Below, one piece after another: positions 1 through 7,907 of a DNA stretch of 64,000 nucleotides; within the stretch, counting starts at the first letter, position 1, and each line of letters opens with the position of its first letter. The position numbers and the translations under genes were made by a program. The notes under the pieces were generated by a model that had not been told where the DNA came from, searched no databases, and saw only the letters and a list, made by a program, of their open reading frames with translations. The DNA is from Bradyrhizobium sp. OK095 (GTDB lineage Bacteria; Pseudomonadota; Alphaproteobacteria; Rhizobiales; Xanthobacteraceae). The DNA lies in the NCBI RefSeq assembly GCF_900109945.1, contig NZ_FOBX01000013.1, positions 62,001-126,000 on the forward strand, given 5' to 3'.

Positions 1-128
1 TCCAGGGATTTCTGCAGCGGGTGCGATGCCGGCACCCAGTGCGAGACCTTCAGGTCGAAGGTCTTGTCCTGCGCCAACGCAGGCGTCACGCTTGCTGCCA
101 GCAGCAAAGCCAGACAGGCTTTCCTCAT
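1..128 (-). CDS. TRAP transporter substrate-binding protein (DctP-type), 5' end only
   Basis: Only the first 42 codons lie in the window; the rest runs off the left edge. The minus-strand ATG at 128 opens a typical cleavable signal peptide (MRKACLALLLAASVTPALAQ) followed by LKVSHWVPASHPLQKS, the opening beta strand and lid region characteristic of DctP-family periplasmic receptors of TRAP carboxylate transporters. The family captures organic acids in the periplasm for a DctQM permease. It is divergent from pobA with about 250 bp between starts, so an aromatic or organic acid ligand is plausible, but that is inference from position only. Family call fairly sure; ligand unknown. Confidence 0.75.
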   Translation of the reverse strand, partial: MRKACLALLLAASVTPALAQDKTFDLKVSHWVPASHPLQKSL

Positions 129-182
129 CACGAATCTCTCCCTCTTTGTGACTGCGGGCTTCGATGGCCCGGTCTCTTTAAT

Positions 183-192
183 TAACATGTTA
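183..192. promoter_or_regulatory. Perfect 10-bp palindrome in dctP/pobA divergent region
   Basis: TAACATGTTA is a perfect palindrome. It lies about 55 bp upstream of the TRAP receptor start and about 190 bp upstream of pobA, with further partial symmetry (AAT..ATT) outside it. It is a candidate operator; no regulator can be assigned. Confidence 0.3.
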
Positions 193-298
193 TCTAATTG
201 GCCGGCGCATTCAAGCCGGAACTGGCGCGACATTGACGTCAGCCATTTTGCATGGATTTGTCGCGATGCGGCGACGCGCGCTCCCCTTTTGCCCAACG

Positions 299-313
299 AT
301 TATATGATATAAT
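299..313. promoter_or_regulatory. 15-bp AT-rich palindrome upstream of pobA
   Basis: ATTATAT-G-ATATAAT is a perfect inverted repeat with a one-base centre, about 68 bp upstream of the proposed pobA TTG start. Its position near the expected promoter suggests an operator. The regulator is unknown; no PobR-type gene is adjacent in the window. Confidence 0.35.
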
Positions 314-380
314 TAACTTGCGCGGATCAGCACGACAAGCGAGCCGCGACGAAAGCCTACAGGATCGGGAGGAGCAAGTA

Positions 381-1550
381 TTGCGGACAAAAGTCGCAAT
401 CATCGGGGCCGGGCCGGCCGGATTGTTGCTTGGGCAACTTCTGCACAGCTACGGCATCGACAATTTGATTCTGGAGCGGCAGAGCCCGGATTACGTGCTC
501 GGGCGCATCCGCGCAGGCCTTCTGGAGGAGGGAACCGTCGCGTTGCTCGACCAGGTCGGCGCCGGCGCGCGGGCGCATGCCGAGGGCCTGCTGCATGAGG
601 GCATCGAGCTTGCCTTTGCCGGCCGCCGTCATCGCATCGACATGAAGGGCGCGACCGGCAAGACTGTCATGATCTACGGCCAGACCGAGGTCACGCTTGA
701 CCTGATGAACGCGCGGAAAGCAGCCGGCCTCACCACCGTCTACGAAGCCAAAGATGTGCAGCCGCATGATTTCGATGGCAGTCACCCGCGCGCAACCTGG
801 GTGAAGGACGGCGTCACCCATACGCTCGATTGCGACTTCATCGCCGGCTGCGACGGCTTTCACGGCATCAGCCGCGCCAGCGTCCCGTCCTCGGCGATCG
901 AGGAGTTCGAGCGGATCTATCCATTCGGCTGGCTCGGCATTTTGTCGGAGACGCCGCCGGTCAGCCATGAGCTGATCTATTCCAACCACCCCCGCGGCTT
1001 TGCGCTCTGCACCATGCGCTCGATGAAGCGCAGCCGGCATTACGTCCAATGCTCGCTCGACGACCATGTCGACCAGTGGCCGGATGATCGCTTCTGGAAT
1101 GAGCTGAAAAGTCGGCTTGACCAGGAGGCGGCCGACAGCCTTGTCACCGGCCCCTCGATCGAGAAGAGCATCGCGCCCTTGCGCAGCTTCGTCGCCGAGC
1201 CGATGCGCTTCGGCAAGATGTTTTTGTGCGGCGATGCCGCCCACATCGTGCCGCCCACTGGCGCCAAGGGACTTAACCTTGCCGCAAGCGATGCGCATTA
1301 TCTGTCGAGCGCGTTCCGCGAGTTCTACGACGAGAAATCCAGCGCCGGCATCGATGCCTATTCCGCCAAGGCGCTGGCCCGGGTCTGGAAGGCCGTGCGC
1401 TTCTCCTGGTGGATGACCTCGATGCTGCACAAATTCCCCGACAACGGCACGATCGGCGCGCGCATCCAGGTCGCCGAGCTCGACTACGTCACGCAGTCAC
1501 AAGCCGCGATGACGTCGCTGTCCGAGAATTATGTGGGGCTGCCGTTCTAA
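381..1550 (+). CDS. pobA: 4-hydroxybenzoate 3-monooxygenase
   Basis: Flavoprotein hydroxylase converting 4-hydroxybenzoate to protocatechuate with NAD(P)H and O2, the entry to the beta-ketoadipate pathway. The 389-residue product starting at TTG 381 is close to the usual 390-394 for PobA. It shows the Rossmann FAD motif GAGPAG at residues 9-14, the second FAD motif LCGDAAHIVPPTGAKGLNLA in the last third, and the PobA-type RIRAGLLEEGTV segment near residue 45. The frame is open upstream to 252, but a strong GGGAGGAG ribosome site lies 7 bases before the TTG and homology begins there, so the later start is chosen. It is divergent from a TRAP receptor and followed by a thioesterase. No regulator is adjacent. 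Confidence 0.93.
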   Translation: MRTKVAIIGAGPAGLLLGQLLHSYGIDNLILERQSPDYVLGRIRAGLLEEGTVALLDQVGAGARAHAEGLLHEGIELAFAGRRHRIDMKGATGKTVMIYGQTEVTLDLMNARKAAGLTTVYEAKDVQPHDFDGSHPRATWVKDGVTHTLDCDFIAGCDGFHGISRASVPSSAIEEFERIYPFGWLGILSETPPVSHELIYSNHPRGFALCTMRSMKRSRHYVQCSLDDHVDQWPDDRFWNELKSRLDQEAADSLVTGPSIEKSIAPLRSFVAEPMRFGKMFLCGDAAHIVPPTGAKGLNLAASDAHYLSSAFREFYDEKSSAGIDAYSAKALARVWKAVRFSWWMTSMLHKFPDNGTIGARIQVAELDYVTQSQAAMTSLSENYVGLPF

Positions 1551-1665
1551 CAAAGACTGTCATGCCCCGCGAAGGCGGGGCATCCAGTACGCCGTGGCCT
1601 ATCGATCCATCACAACCGTTTCGGAATACTGGATCGTCCGCCTTCGCGGACGATGACAGTCTTTG
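1551..1665. repeat. Palindromic intergenic repeat (family A)
   Basis: Bounded by perfect 13-base inverted arms CAAAGACTGTCAT and ATGACAGTCTTTG. Inside are two smaller hairpins (GCCCCGC..GCGGGGC and CGTCCGC..GCGGACG) and an ATCCAGTA/TACTGGAT pair. A related copy is at 8436-8541. It lies directly after the pobA stop and may also act as a transcript end. Confidence 0.8.
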
Positions 1666-1783
1666 TGAGGCGACGGCGCATCCGTTTCAAACACAAGCGC
1701 AAACTCCGTTTAAAACTTTGTAGGCGGTGAAACTGTCATCCACATCGCGTTCAATGCTGGCGACACAGCAACGCGAGACACCC

Positions 1784-2203
1784 ATGACCTCCACCGACAT
1801 CCCCGATGGCTTCGAGCCGCTGTTCCGCAAGAGCCCGCTCACCGAGCCGTGGGAGCCGCTTTACTCCAGAAAGACCGACAAGGCCGTCATCATCGGCCTG
1901 CGCCTGGCTAAACCTCACACCAACGGCCGCGGCCTGATTCACGGCGGGCTCATCGCCGCGCTTGCCGACAATGCGATGGGCTATAGCTGCGCGCAGGCGA
2001 CGGGCTGGACCACGTCTTTCGTGACGGTCTCACTCACGGTCGACTTCGTGGGCTCTGCCGAGATCGGCCAGTGGTGTTCGATCGAGAGCGACGTGATCAG
2101 GACCGGCAAGACGATCTGCTTCGCGCAGTGCCTGGCCAAGGCCGACGACACCGTGATCGCGCGGGCGAGCGGGACGTTCCGCGTGGTGCCGAAGAAGGGG
2201 TGA
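1784..2203 (+). CDS. PaaI-like hotdog-fold thioesterase
   Basis: About 139 residues from ATG 1784. The segment GRGLIHGGLIAALADNAMGYS is the classic hotdog helix of the PaaI/acyl-CoA thioesterase family, with the HGG motif and the catalytic acidic residue in LADNAMG. The C-terminal strand region (IESDVIRTGKTICFAQC) also fits. The family hydrolyses acyl- or aryl-CoA thioesters in the cytoplasm. The frame is open back to 1727, and 1754 is another possible start. Position after pobA hints at aromatic-CoA turnover, but the repeat between them makes cotranscription uncertain and the substrate is unknown. Confidence 0.8.
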   Translation: MTSTDIPDGFEPLFRKSPLTEPWEPLYSRKTDKAVIIGLRLAKPHTNGRGLIHGGLIAALADNAMGYSCAQATGWTTSFVTVSLTVDFVGSAEIGQWCSIESDVIRTGKTICFAQCLAKADDTVIARASGTFRVVPKKG

Positions 2204-2209
2204 GCCCCC

Positions 2210-2356
2210 GCTCTCTCCGTGTCCCGGACGCGGTGCGGTACGAAGTGCCGCTCCGCAGAGCCGGGACCCATCCATCCGCGCGAGAGCCCGCGGCCTTCTG
2301 GGCACCGGCTCTGCGCCGCAACGTTGCACGTTGCAGCGCGTCCGGGACACGAGAGC
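2210..2356. repeat. Palindromic intergenic repeat (family B)
   Basis: Begins GCTCTC..CGTGTCCCGGACGCG and ends CGCGTCCGGGACACGAGAGC, an inverted pair, with a GAGCCGGGACCC/GGCACCGGCTC inner stem. Related copies are at 25941-26060 and 31254-31381 and a short one at 40024-40062. It separates the convergent thioesterase and LysR genes. Confidence 0.8.
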
Positions 2357-3241
2357 CTACCCAAACCTCCATTCCGCCGTCTCCACCACGAGATCGATGA
2401 AGGCGCGCACCTTGGCCGAGAGCAGGCGCGAGGTCGGGTAGACGATGTGGATCGGCAGCGCCGGATGCTCGTACTTCGCCAGCACGATTTTCAGCCGCCC
2501 GCGCTTCAGGCCCTCGGCGGCCTGATACGCCAGCACGCGCGTCACGCCGCCCCCGGATTCGGCATATTGCAGGGCGGCATCGGCGCTGTTGCTGGTAAAA
2601 CGTGGCATCGGTGTCACCTCGATGTCGTGGCCGTCCTGCAGGAAACGCCGATCGGCCACCGCGCCGAACTGGATGGTCTGATGTTCGAGCAGCGCCTCCG
2701 GCGTCTTCGGCTCGCCGTGGCGCTTCAGATAGCCGGGCGACGCCACCGTGATCCGCCGCATTTCGCCGACCTGGCGCGCGACGAGCGAGGAATCGGCGAG
2801 ATGGCCGATGCGGACTGCGGCATCAACGGCGTCTTCCACCAGATTGACGAGGTTGTCCGAGAGCCTGAGCTCGCAGGCGACCTCGGGATAGCGCTTGAGA
2901 TAATCGGTCATGACCGGCCCGACATGAAGCCGGCCGAAGCCGACCGGCGCCGATACCACCAGACGTCCGCTCGGCCGGTTGCGTTCCTCCCGCGCGGAGC
3001 CGTCGGCCTCCTCGACATCGGCGAGGATGCGCCGCGCGCGCTCCAGATAGCGCGTGCCGACATCCGTCAGCCTCACCTGCCTTGTGGTCCGTTGCAGCAA
3101 CCGGGCACCGAGATGCTCCTCCAGCGCCGCGATCAGCCGCGTCACCGCCGAGGGCGACAGCCGCAGTTTTCGCGCTGCCGGCGCAAAGCCGCGCAGATCG
3201 GCGACGGTGACGAAGACGTGCATGGCTTCGAGGCGGTCCAT
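2357..3241 (-). CDS. LysR family transcriptional regulator
   Basis: 294 residues from ATG 3241. The N-terminus MDRLEAMHVFVTVADLRGFAPAARKLRLSPSAVTRLIAALE is a LysR winged helix-turn-helix, followed by a type-2 periplasmic-binding-like effector domain (about residues 90-290). The frame is open to 3277, but homology begins at 3241. It is divergent from the FMN-binding protein at 3362, and the 120-bp spacer holds a LysR-style T-N11-A dyad, so it probably regulates that neighbour and itself. The effector is unknown. Confidence 0.88.
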   Translation of the reverse strand: MDRLEAMHVFVTVADLRGFAPAARKLRLSPSAVTRLIAALEEHLGARLLQRTTRQVRLTDVGTRYLERARRILADVEEADGSAREERNRPSGRLVVSAPVGFGRLHVGPVMTDYLKRYPEVACELRLSDNLVNLVEDAVDAAVRIGHLADSSLVARQVGEMRRITVASPGYLKRHGEPKTPEALLEHQTIQFGAVADRRFLQDGHDIEVTPMPRFTSNSADAALQYAESGGGVTRVLAYQAAEGLKRGRLKIVLAKYEHPALPIHIVYPTSRLLSAKVRAFIDLVVETAEWRFG

Positions 3242-3247
3242 CGCATT

Positions 3248-3264
3248 ATTGCATATATTGCAAT
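3248..3264. promoter_or_regulatory. LysR-box-like dyad (T-N11-A)
   Basis: ATTGCA-TATAT-TGCAAT is a 17-bp inverted repeat containing T-N11-A, the canonical LysR recognition pattern. It sits 7 bases upstream of the LysR start and about 100 bp upstream of the divergent gene, a typical autoregulatory location. Confidence 0.6.
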
Positions 3265-3361
3265 GATGAAGTGTCAAGCGGGCAGATTGTTTTAGCCGTC
3301 GAAAGGTCCATCTTTACTGGCGAAAGACGCAGAGACGCGCCGGCATTCAGGAGATATTCCG

Positions 3362-4003
3362 ATGACGATAGCAGCCCACACCTATGCAAGCGACGTGGCC
3401 TTCACGCCGGCGGTGAAAGAAATTCAGACCCGCAAGGGTTCACGCGAAGCCTATGCCCGCGCTGAGCAGCACGGCTGGCGCACCGAGGTCGACGAGAAGT
3501 TGGCCGGCTTCCTCGCCGAGGCCAACAGCTTCTATTTCGCCACCGCCTCGGCGGACGGTCAGCCCTACATCCAGCACCGCGGCGGGCCCAAGGGCTTCCT
3601 CAAGGTTCTGGACAAGCAGACGCTTGCCTTCGCCGACTATGCCGGCAACCAGCAGTTCATCACGCAAGGCAATCTCACGGACAATTCCAAGGCCTACATC
3701 TTCATCATGGACTACGCCCATCGCCGCCGGGTGAAGATCTGGGGCGAGGCACGGGTCGTCGAGGACGACGAGGCGCTGACGACGTCGCTGATGCCAAAGG
3801 GCTATCGCGCGCGGCCGGAGCAGGTGATCCTGTTCAAGATCGCAGCGTGGGACACCAACTGCCCGCAGCACATTCCGCAGAAGTTCGATGCGGCGGATGT
3901 TTCGGCAGCGCTGGCGGCAAGGGATCAGCGGATCGCGGAGCTGGAAGCGGAGGTTGCGGCGTTGAAGGGGGAGAAGGCGAGCTTGCCGTCTAACGAAAGC
4001 TAG
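3362..4003 (+). CDS. Pyridoxamine 5'-phosphate oxidase-family FMN-binding protein
   Basis: 213 residues. The region FLAEANSFYFATASADGQPYIQHRGGPKGFLKVLD followed by LAFADYAGNQQFITQGNLTDN is the split-barrel flavin-binding fold of the PNPOx-like superfamily. The C-terminus (about 185-210) is a short charged coiled coil (AARDQRIAELEAEVAALKGE). Members bind FMN or F420 and reduce or detoxify small molecules; the substrate cannot be read from sequence. Start ATG 3362 follows AGGAG at 3350-3354. It is divergent from the LysR gene, which probably controls it. Confidence 0.8.
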   Translation: MTIAAHTYASDVAFTPAVKEIQTRKGSREAYARAEQHGWRTEVDEKLAGFLAEANSFYFATASADGQPYIQHRGGPKGFLKVLDKQTLAFADYAGNQQFITQGNLTDNSKAYIFIMDYAHRRRVKIWGEARVVEDDEALTTSLMPKGYRARPEQVILFKIAAWDTNCPQHIPQKFDAADVSAALAARDQRIAELEAEVAALKGEKASLPSNES

Positions 4004-4019
4004 AGCGGCTTGCGCAGTA

Positions 4020-4171
4020 CACCCTCTCCCCTTGTGGGAGAGGGTGGCTCGTCGCACAGCGACGAGACGGGTGAGGGGTTTCTATCCTCACGAGAGGAGT
4101 CGCGTGCGGAGAGAACCCCTCATCCGGCGCTTCGCGCCACCTTCTCCCACAAGGGGAGAAGGGAAGGGGAG
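4020..4171. repeat. Palindromic intergenic repeat (family C)
   Basis: The outer arms ACCCTCTCCCCTTGTGGGAG and CTTCTCCCACAAGGGGAGAAGG and the inner GGGTGAGGGGTTTC/GAGAACCCCTCATCC pair make a long hairpin. The same architecture occurs at 23698-23845. It fills the gap between the convergent PNPOx-like gene and livF. Confidence 0.8.
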
Positions 4172-4184
4172 TTCGCAGCAAGAA

Positions 4185-4916
4185 CTACAGCACACTCGCA
4201 CCTTCGTGCTGGAAGCCGAGATAGCTCGCCGCGACCCGTTCATTCGCCGCGATGTCGCTGGCTTTTCCGCTCAGCACGAACTCGCCGAGCTCCATCACAT
4301 AGGCCTCGTCCGCGATCTTCAGTGCGGCCTGCGCGTTCTGCTCGACCAGCAGCACGGAGACGCCGCTGGCGCGGAGTTCGGTGACTATCCGAAAGATGTC
4401 GGCGACGATGATCGGGGCGAGCCCGAGGCTCGGCTCGTCCAGCATCAGCAGTTTCGGCGCGCCCATCAGCGCACGTCCCATCGCGAGCATCTGCTGCTCG
4501 CCGCCGGAGAGCGTGCCGGCGAGCTGCTTGCGCCGCTCTTTCAGCCGCGGGAACAGCGTGTAGACGTGCTCCATCGAGGCCTTCGCCTTGCGCTTCTCGA
4601 TCCGGAACGCGCCGAGCTCGAGATTGTCCTCGACGTTCATGGTCACGAACAATTCGCGGTGCTCCGGCACGAGGCCGAGCCCTATTGCGACGCGGTCCTC
4701 GATGTCGAGCCGCGCCATGTCCTGCCCTGCAAAGCCGACGCGGCCCTTCAGCGGCAGGATGCCCATGATCGCGGAGAGCAGCGTGGTCTTGCCGGCACCG
4801 TTGGCGCCGACGATGGTGACGATCTGGTTCTGGCCGACCTCGAGCGAGACCGAGCGCACCGCCTCGACCTTGCCATAGGCGACATGCGCGTCGGTGACGG
4901 ACAACAGCGCACTCAT
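4185..4916 (-). CDS. livF: HAAT-family ABC transporter ATPase (LivF-type)
   Basis: 243-residue cytoplasmic ATPase of a branched-chain-amino-acid-type importer. Walker A GANGAGKT at residues 37-44, signature LSGGEQQ at 136-142, Walker B LLMLDEP at 156-162 and the switch His region replaced by VEQNAQAAL, as is usual in LivF. Last gene of a minus-strand operon: its start overlaps the stop of the livM-livG fusion by 4 bases. HAAT systems in these bacteria carry amino acids, amides, urea and aromatic or dicarboxylic acids; no receptor gene accompanies this operon. Confidence 0.9.
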   Translation of the reverse strand: MSALLSVTDAHVAYGKVEAVRSVSLEVGQNQIVTIVGANGAGKTTLLSAIMGILPLKGRVGFAGQDMARLDIEDRVAIGLGLVPEHRELFVTMNVEDNLELGAFRIEKRKAKASMEHVYTLFPRLKERRKQLAGTLSGGEQQMLAMGRALMGAPKLLMLDEPSLGLAPIIVADIFRIVTELRASGVSVLLVEQNAQAALKIADEAYVMELGEFVLSGKASDIAANERVAASYLGFQHEGASVL

Positions 4917-6682
4917 GCCGCCACTCCGAGATAGGCCTTGATCACTTCGGGATTGGTCTTGATCGTGGCGGGCGTGCCCTCCGCGATCTTGGTGCCGAAA
5001 TCGAGCACCACGATACGGTCGGCAAGGTTCATCACGAAACCCATGTCGTGCTCGACCAGCAGCACGCTCATGCCGCCGTCGCGCAGGCTCCGCAGCAGCG
5101 TCGCGAGCCGCTGCTTCTCCATGTGGCGCAGGCCCGCGGCCGGCTCGTCGAGCAACAACAGCATCGGATCGACGCAGAGCGCACGCGCGATCTCGACGAT
5201 GCGCTGCTGGCCCAGCGACAGCGAACCTGCGAGCTGGTGCATCTGCTCGGCAAGGCCGACCCGCTCGATCTGGCGGGCGGCTTCCGCTAGCAGTTTTGCC
5301 TCATCGGCGCGGTCGAGCCGCAGCATCGAGGAGATCGGGCCCGAATGGCCGCGCAGATGCGCGCCGATCGCGACATTTTCCAGCACGGTCATATCAGGCA
5401 CGAGCTTCACATGCTGGAAGGTCCTGCTGATGCCGAGCTTGACGATCTCCTGCGGCGGCGCGTTGTCGACCTTCTTGCCGAGCACCGAGATCGAGCCCGA
5501 GGTCGCCGACAGCACGCCGGTGATCAGGTTGAACGTCGTGCTCTTGCCGGCGCCGTTCGGTCCGATCAGCGCGACGATCTCGCGGGCCTGGACGTCGAAG
5601 GAGACGTTGTTGACCGCGATCACGCCGCCGAATTGCTTTCGTGCTTTTTCGACGTGGAGCAGCACGCTGTCCTGGCCGGGCGCGCGGGGGCGCTGCTCGA
5701 GTTTCAGCGCGGTGTCCGGCTTCTTGCCGCCGGTCGGCTCGGGCAGGAACGACATCAGCCAGGGCCAGACACCGCCTGGCGCAAGCTGGAGCAGGGCGAC
5801 CAGCATGATGCCGAACACGATGGTCTCGACCTGGCCGGAGCCGGGCAGGATCAGCGGCAGATAGCTTTGCAGCACCTCTTTCAGGACCACGACGATGGCC
5901 GCGCCCAGCACGCCGCCCCAGACATAGCCGGCGCCGCCGACCACCGCGATGAAGAGATATTCGATGCCGGCCTGTGCGCCGAACGGCGTCGGGTTCACCG
6001 CGCGCTGAAGATGCGCGTAGAGCCAGCCGGAGAGACCGGCGAGCACGGCGGCGTGGATGAACACCAGCATCTTGGCGCGCGGCGTGTGTACGCCGAACGC
6101 TTCGGCTGCGACATGTCCGCGACGCAGCGCGCGGATGGCGCGGCCGGTGCGGGAGTCCAGCAGGTTCATCGTGAGCAGGGCCGAGACGATCACTGCGACC
6201 CAGATCGCGTAATAGATCGAGCCGGGCGAGAGCATCTTGAACGTCCCGATCGACAATGGCGGGATCGCCGAGATGCCGTCGTTGCGTCCCAGAAATTCCA
6301 GCTTGCTGAAGAGATAAAACAGGCCGAGACCCCAGGCGAGCGTGCCGAGCGGCAAATAGTGACCGGAGAGACGGACCGTGACGAGGCCGAGCAGCACGGC
6401 CAGCAATCCACTGACCACGAGGGACAGCGGCAAGGTCAGCCAAGGCGACAGGCCGTACGTCGTCGTCAGCACCGCGGTGGTGTAGGCGCCGAAGCCGACG
6501 AACGCGGCTTGTCCAAACGAGGTAAGCCCGCCGACGCCGGTGAGCAGCACGAGGCCCATCGCGACCAGCGCGGTCAGGCCGATATTGTCGAGCAGCACGA
6601 TCCAGAATGGCGGCATGCCGGGGATGAACGGGATCGCCGCCATCAGAGCTGCGAAGACGAGGATGGGAAGCCGGCTCTGCAT
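4913..6682 (-). CDS. Fused HAAT ABC permease-ATPase (LivM-LivG)
   Basis: 589 residues joining two subunits usually encoded separately. Residues about 1-315 form a LivM permease (hydrophobic segments, GGLTSFGQAAFVGFGAY motif, GAGYVWGGVLGA near 255). A linker of about 25 residues leads to a LivG ATPase with Walker A GPNGAGKST near residue 375 and Walker B LLLLDEPAAGL. The signature reads LSLGQQR instead of LSGGQ. The fusion is known in Bradyrhizobium-type HAAT operons. It lies between livH (7-base gap) and livF (4-base overlap). Confidence 0.9.
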   Translation of the reverse strand: MQSRLPILVFAALMAAIPFIPGMPPFWIVLLDNIGLTALVAMGLVLLTGVGGLTSFGQAAFVGFGAYTTAVLTTTYGLSPWLTLPLSLVVSGLLAVLLGLVTVRLSGHYLPLGTLAWGLGLFYLFSKLEFLGRNDGISAIPPLSIGTFKMLSPGSIYYAIWVAVIVSALLTMNLLDSRTGRAIRALRRGHVAAEAFGVHTPRAKMLVFIHAAVLAGLSGWLYAHLQRAVNPTPFGAQAGIEYLFIAVVGGAGYVWGGVLGAAIVVVLKEVLQSYLPLILPGSGQVETIVFGIMLVALLQLAPGGVWPWLMSFLPEPTGGKKPDTALKLEQRPRAPGQDSVLLHVEKARKQFGGVIAVNNVSFDVQAREIVALIGPNGAGKSTTFNLITGVLSATSGSISVLGKKVDNAPPQEIVKLGISRTFQHVKLVPDMTVLENVAIGAHLRGHSGPISSMLRLDRADEAKLLAEAARQIERVGLAEQMHQLAGSLSLGQQRIVEIARALCVDPMLLLLDEPAAGLRHMEKQRLATLLRSLRDGGMSVLLVEHDMGFVMNLADRIVVLDFGTKIAEGTPATIKTNPEVIKAYLGVAA

Positions 6683-6689
6683 CTTAGGC

Positions 6690-7730
6690 TCAGTCCTTCT
6701 CTTCCTCGACCGCGGGCGCGGCGAGCGAGCGCAGCAGCAGCACGGGGATCAGCAGCATGAAGACGATCACCTCCTTGTAGTTGGAGGCGTAGAAGGACGA
6801 GAACGCCTCGACGAGGCCGACGAACAGCGCGGCAACGGCGGTGAGGGGGTAGCTGACGAGGCCGCCGATGATCGCTGCGACAAAGCCTTTCAGGCCGATC
6901 AGGAAGCCACTGTCATAATAGAGCGTCGTGATCGGCACGATCATGATGCCCGACAGCGCGCCGATCACGGAGGCCAGCAGGAAGGCGATCTGCCCCGACA
7001 GTGTGGTGCGGATGCCGGCAAGCCGCGCGCCGAGCCGGTTCACGGCGGTCGCGCGCAGCGCCTTGCCGTACAGCGTCAGCCCGAAGAACAGCCAGAGCCC
7101 GACGATGAAGGCGATGGTGATGCCATAGACGGTGAGGCTCTGCCCGGTGAAGCGGAGCGCGCCGGCGGTGAACGAACCGGACAGCACGGCAGGTCCGCGC
7201 TGGCCTTCGGCGCCGAAGAACAGCAGGCCCAGTCCCTGCAGCGCAAGGTGCACGCCGACCGATGCGATCAGCAGCACCAGCACCGAGGTGTGCGCCAGCG
7301 GCTGGAACGCGACGCGGTAGAGATAGAGGCCGATCATGGCCACGATCACCAGCGACAGCGCGATGCAGATCGCGACCGGCGGCTTCTGGGCGGCGAAGTA
7401 AATGGTCAGCGCCAGCACGATGGCCGGCAGCACGACATTGGTGAGGAAGCTGCGCAGGATCAGCCGGCCATGCAGCGCCTTGCGGGCCACGAACAGGTCG
7501 AAGGCGAAGGCGCCGATGCCGAGCGCCAGCGCGAGCTTGGCCGTGCCCGGCATCTGGCCCGAGGCCAGCGAGGCATAGGTCAGCGCGCCATAGGTGACGA
7601 ATTCGCCCTGGGGAATGAGGATGACGCGGGTGACGGCGAACACCAGCACCAGCGCCAGGCCGAGCAGCGCGTAGATGGCGCCATTGGTGATGCCGTCCTG
7701 CACCAGGAACAGCATGATGGTGGTATTCAA
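6690..7730 (-). CDS. livH: HAAT ABC transporter permease (LivH-type)
   Basis: Inner-membrane permease of about 346 residues with many hydrophobic segments. FLVQDGITNGAIYALLGLALVLVFAVTRV and the LIPQGEFV segment are hallmarks of LivH. The frame is open to 7772; TTG 7730 is preferred because GAGGGGGAG lies upstream on the minus strand, and ATG 7715 is an alternative. First gene of the livH-livMG-livF operon, divergent from the MarR regulator. No receptor gene is present in the operon, so it must borrow one encoded elsewhere. Confidence 0.87.
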   Translation of the reverse strand: MNTTIMLFLVQDGITNGAIYALLGLALVLVFAVTRVILIPQGEFVTYGALTYASLASGQMPGTAKLALALGIGAFAFDLFVARKALHGRLILRSFLTNVVLPAIVLALTIYFAAQKPPVAICIALSLVIVAMIGLYLYRVAFQPLAHTSVLVLLIASVGVHLALQGLGLLFFGAEGQRGPAVLSGSFTAGALRFTGQSLTVYGITIAFIVGLWLFFGLTLYGKALRATAVNRLGARLAGIRTTLSGQIAFLLASVIGALSGIMIVPITTLYYDSGFLIGLKGFVAAIIGGLVSYPLTAVAALFVGLVEAFSSFYASNYKEVIVFMLLIPVLLLRSLAAPAVEEEKD

Positions 7731-7815
7731 GACCGGACGCTCCCCCTCAAGATTGCGAACCGGTCTCCGCAATTGCGGTGGATGGTCCGCTCACAGCCAT
7801 TGAAATACGATGGCG

Positions 7816-7849
7816 ATATTTGATATGGTCCATAACAATTATCAAATAT
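7816..7849. promoter_or_regulatory. Inverted repeat between livH and marR (candidate MarR operator)
   Basis: ATATTTGATA at 7816-7825 and TATCAAATAT at 7840-7849 are perfect 10-base inverted arms separated by 14 bases. They lie in the AT-rich spacer between the divergent livH operon and the MarR gene, where a MarR repressor would control both. Confidence 0.6.
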
Positions 7850-7907
7850 AACTTCAAGGGTGGCGGACGACCCGCCCCGAATTTAGCGGGATTACGAGCA
7901 CGAGGCG

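Noticed and set aside
64..312. 82-codon plus-strand frame at the left edge
   Set aside because: Opposite the TRAP receptor signal peptide and through an AT-rich control region; no features of a gene.
1551..1665. Possible insertion sequence ends (13-bp perfect inverted arms)
   Set aside because: Only about 115 bases long, no transposase, and the same layout recurs elsewhere; it is an intergenic palindromic repeat.
2219..3295. 358-codon plus-strand frame opposite the LysR gene
   Set aside because: Shadow; the start lies inside the family B repeat.
4020..4171. CRISPR-like repetition
   Set aside because: Repeats are dispersed and palindromic, with no regular spacers.
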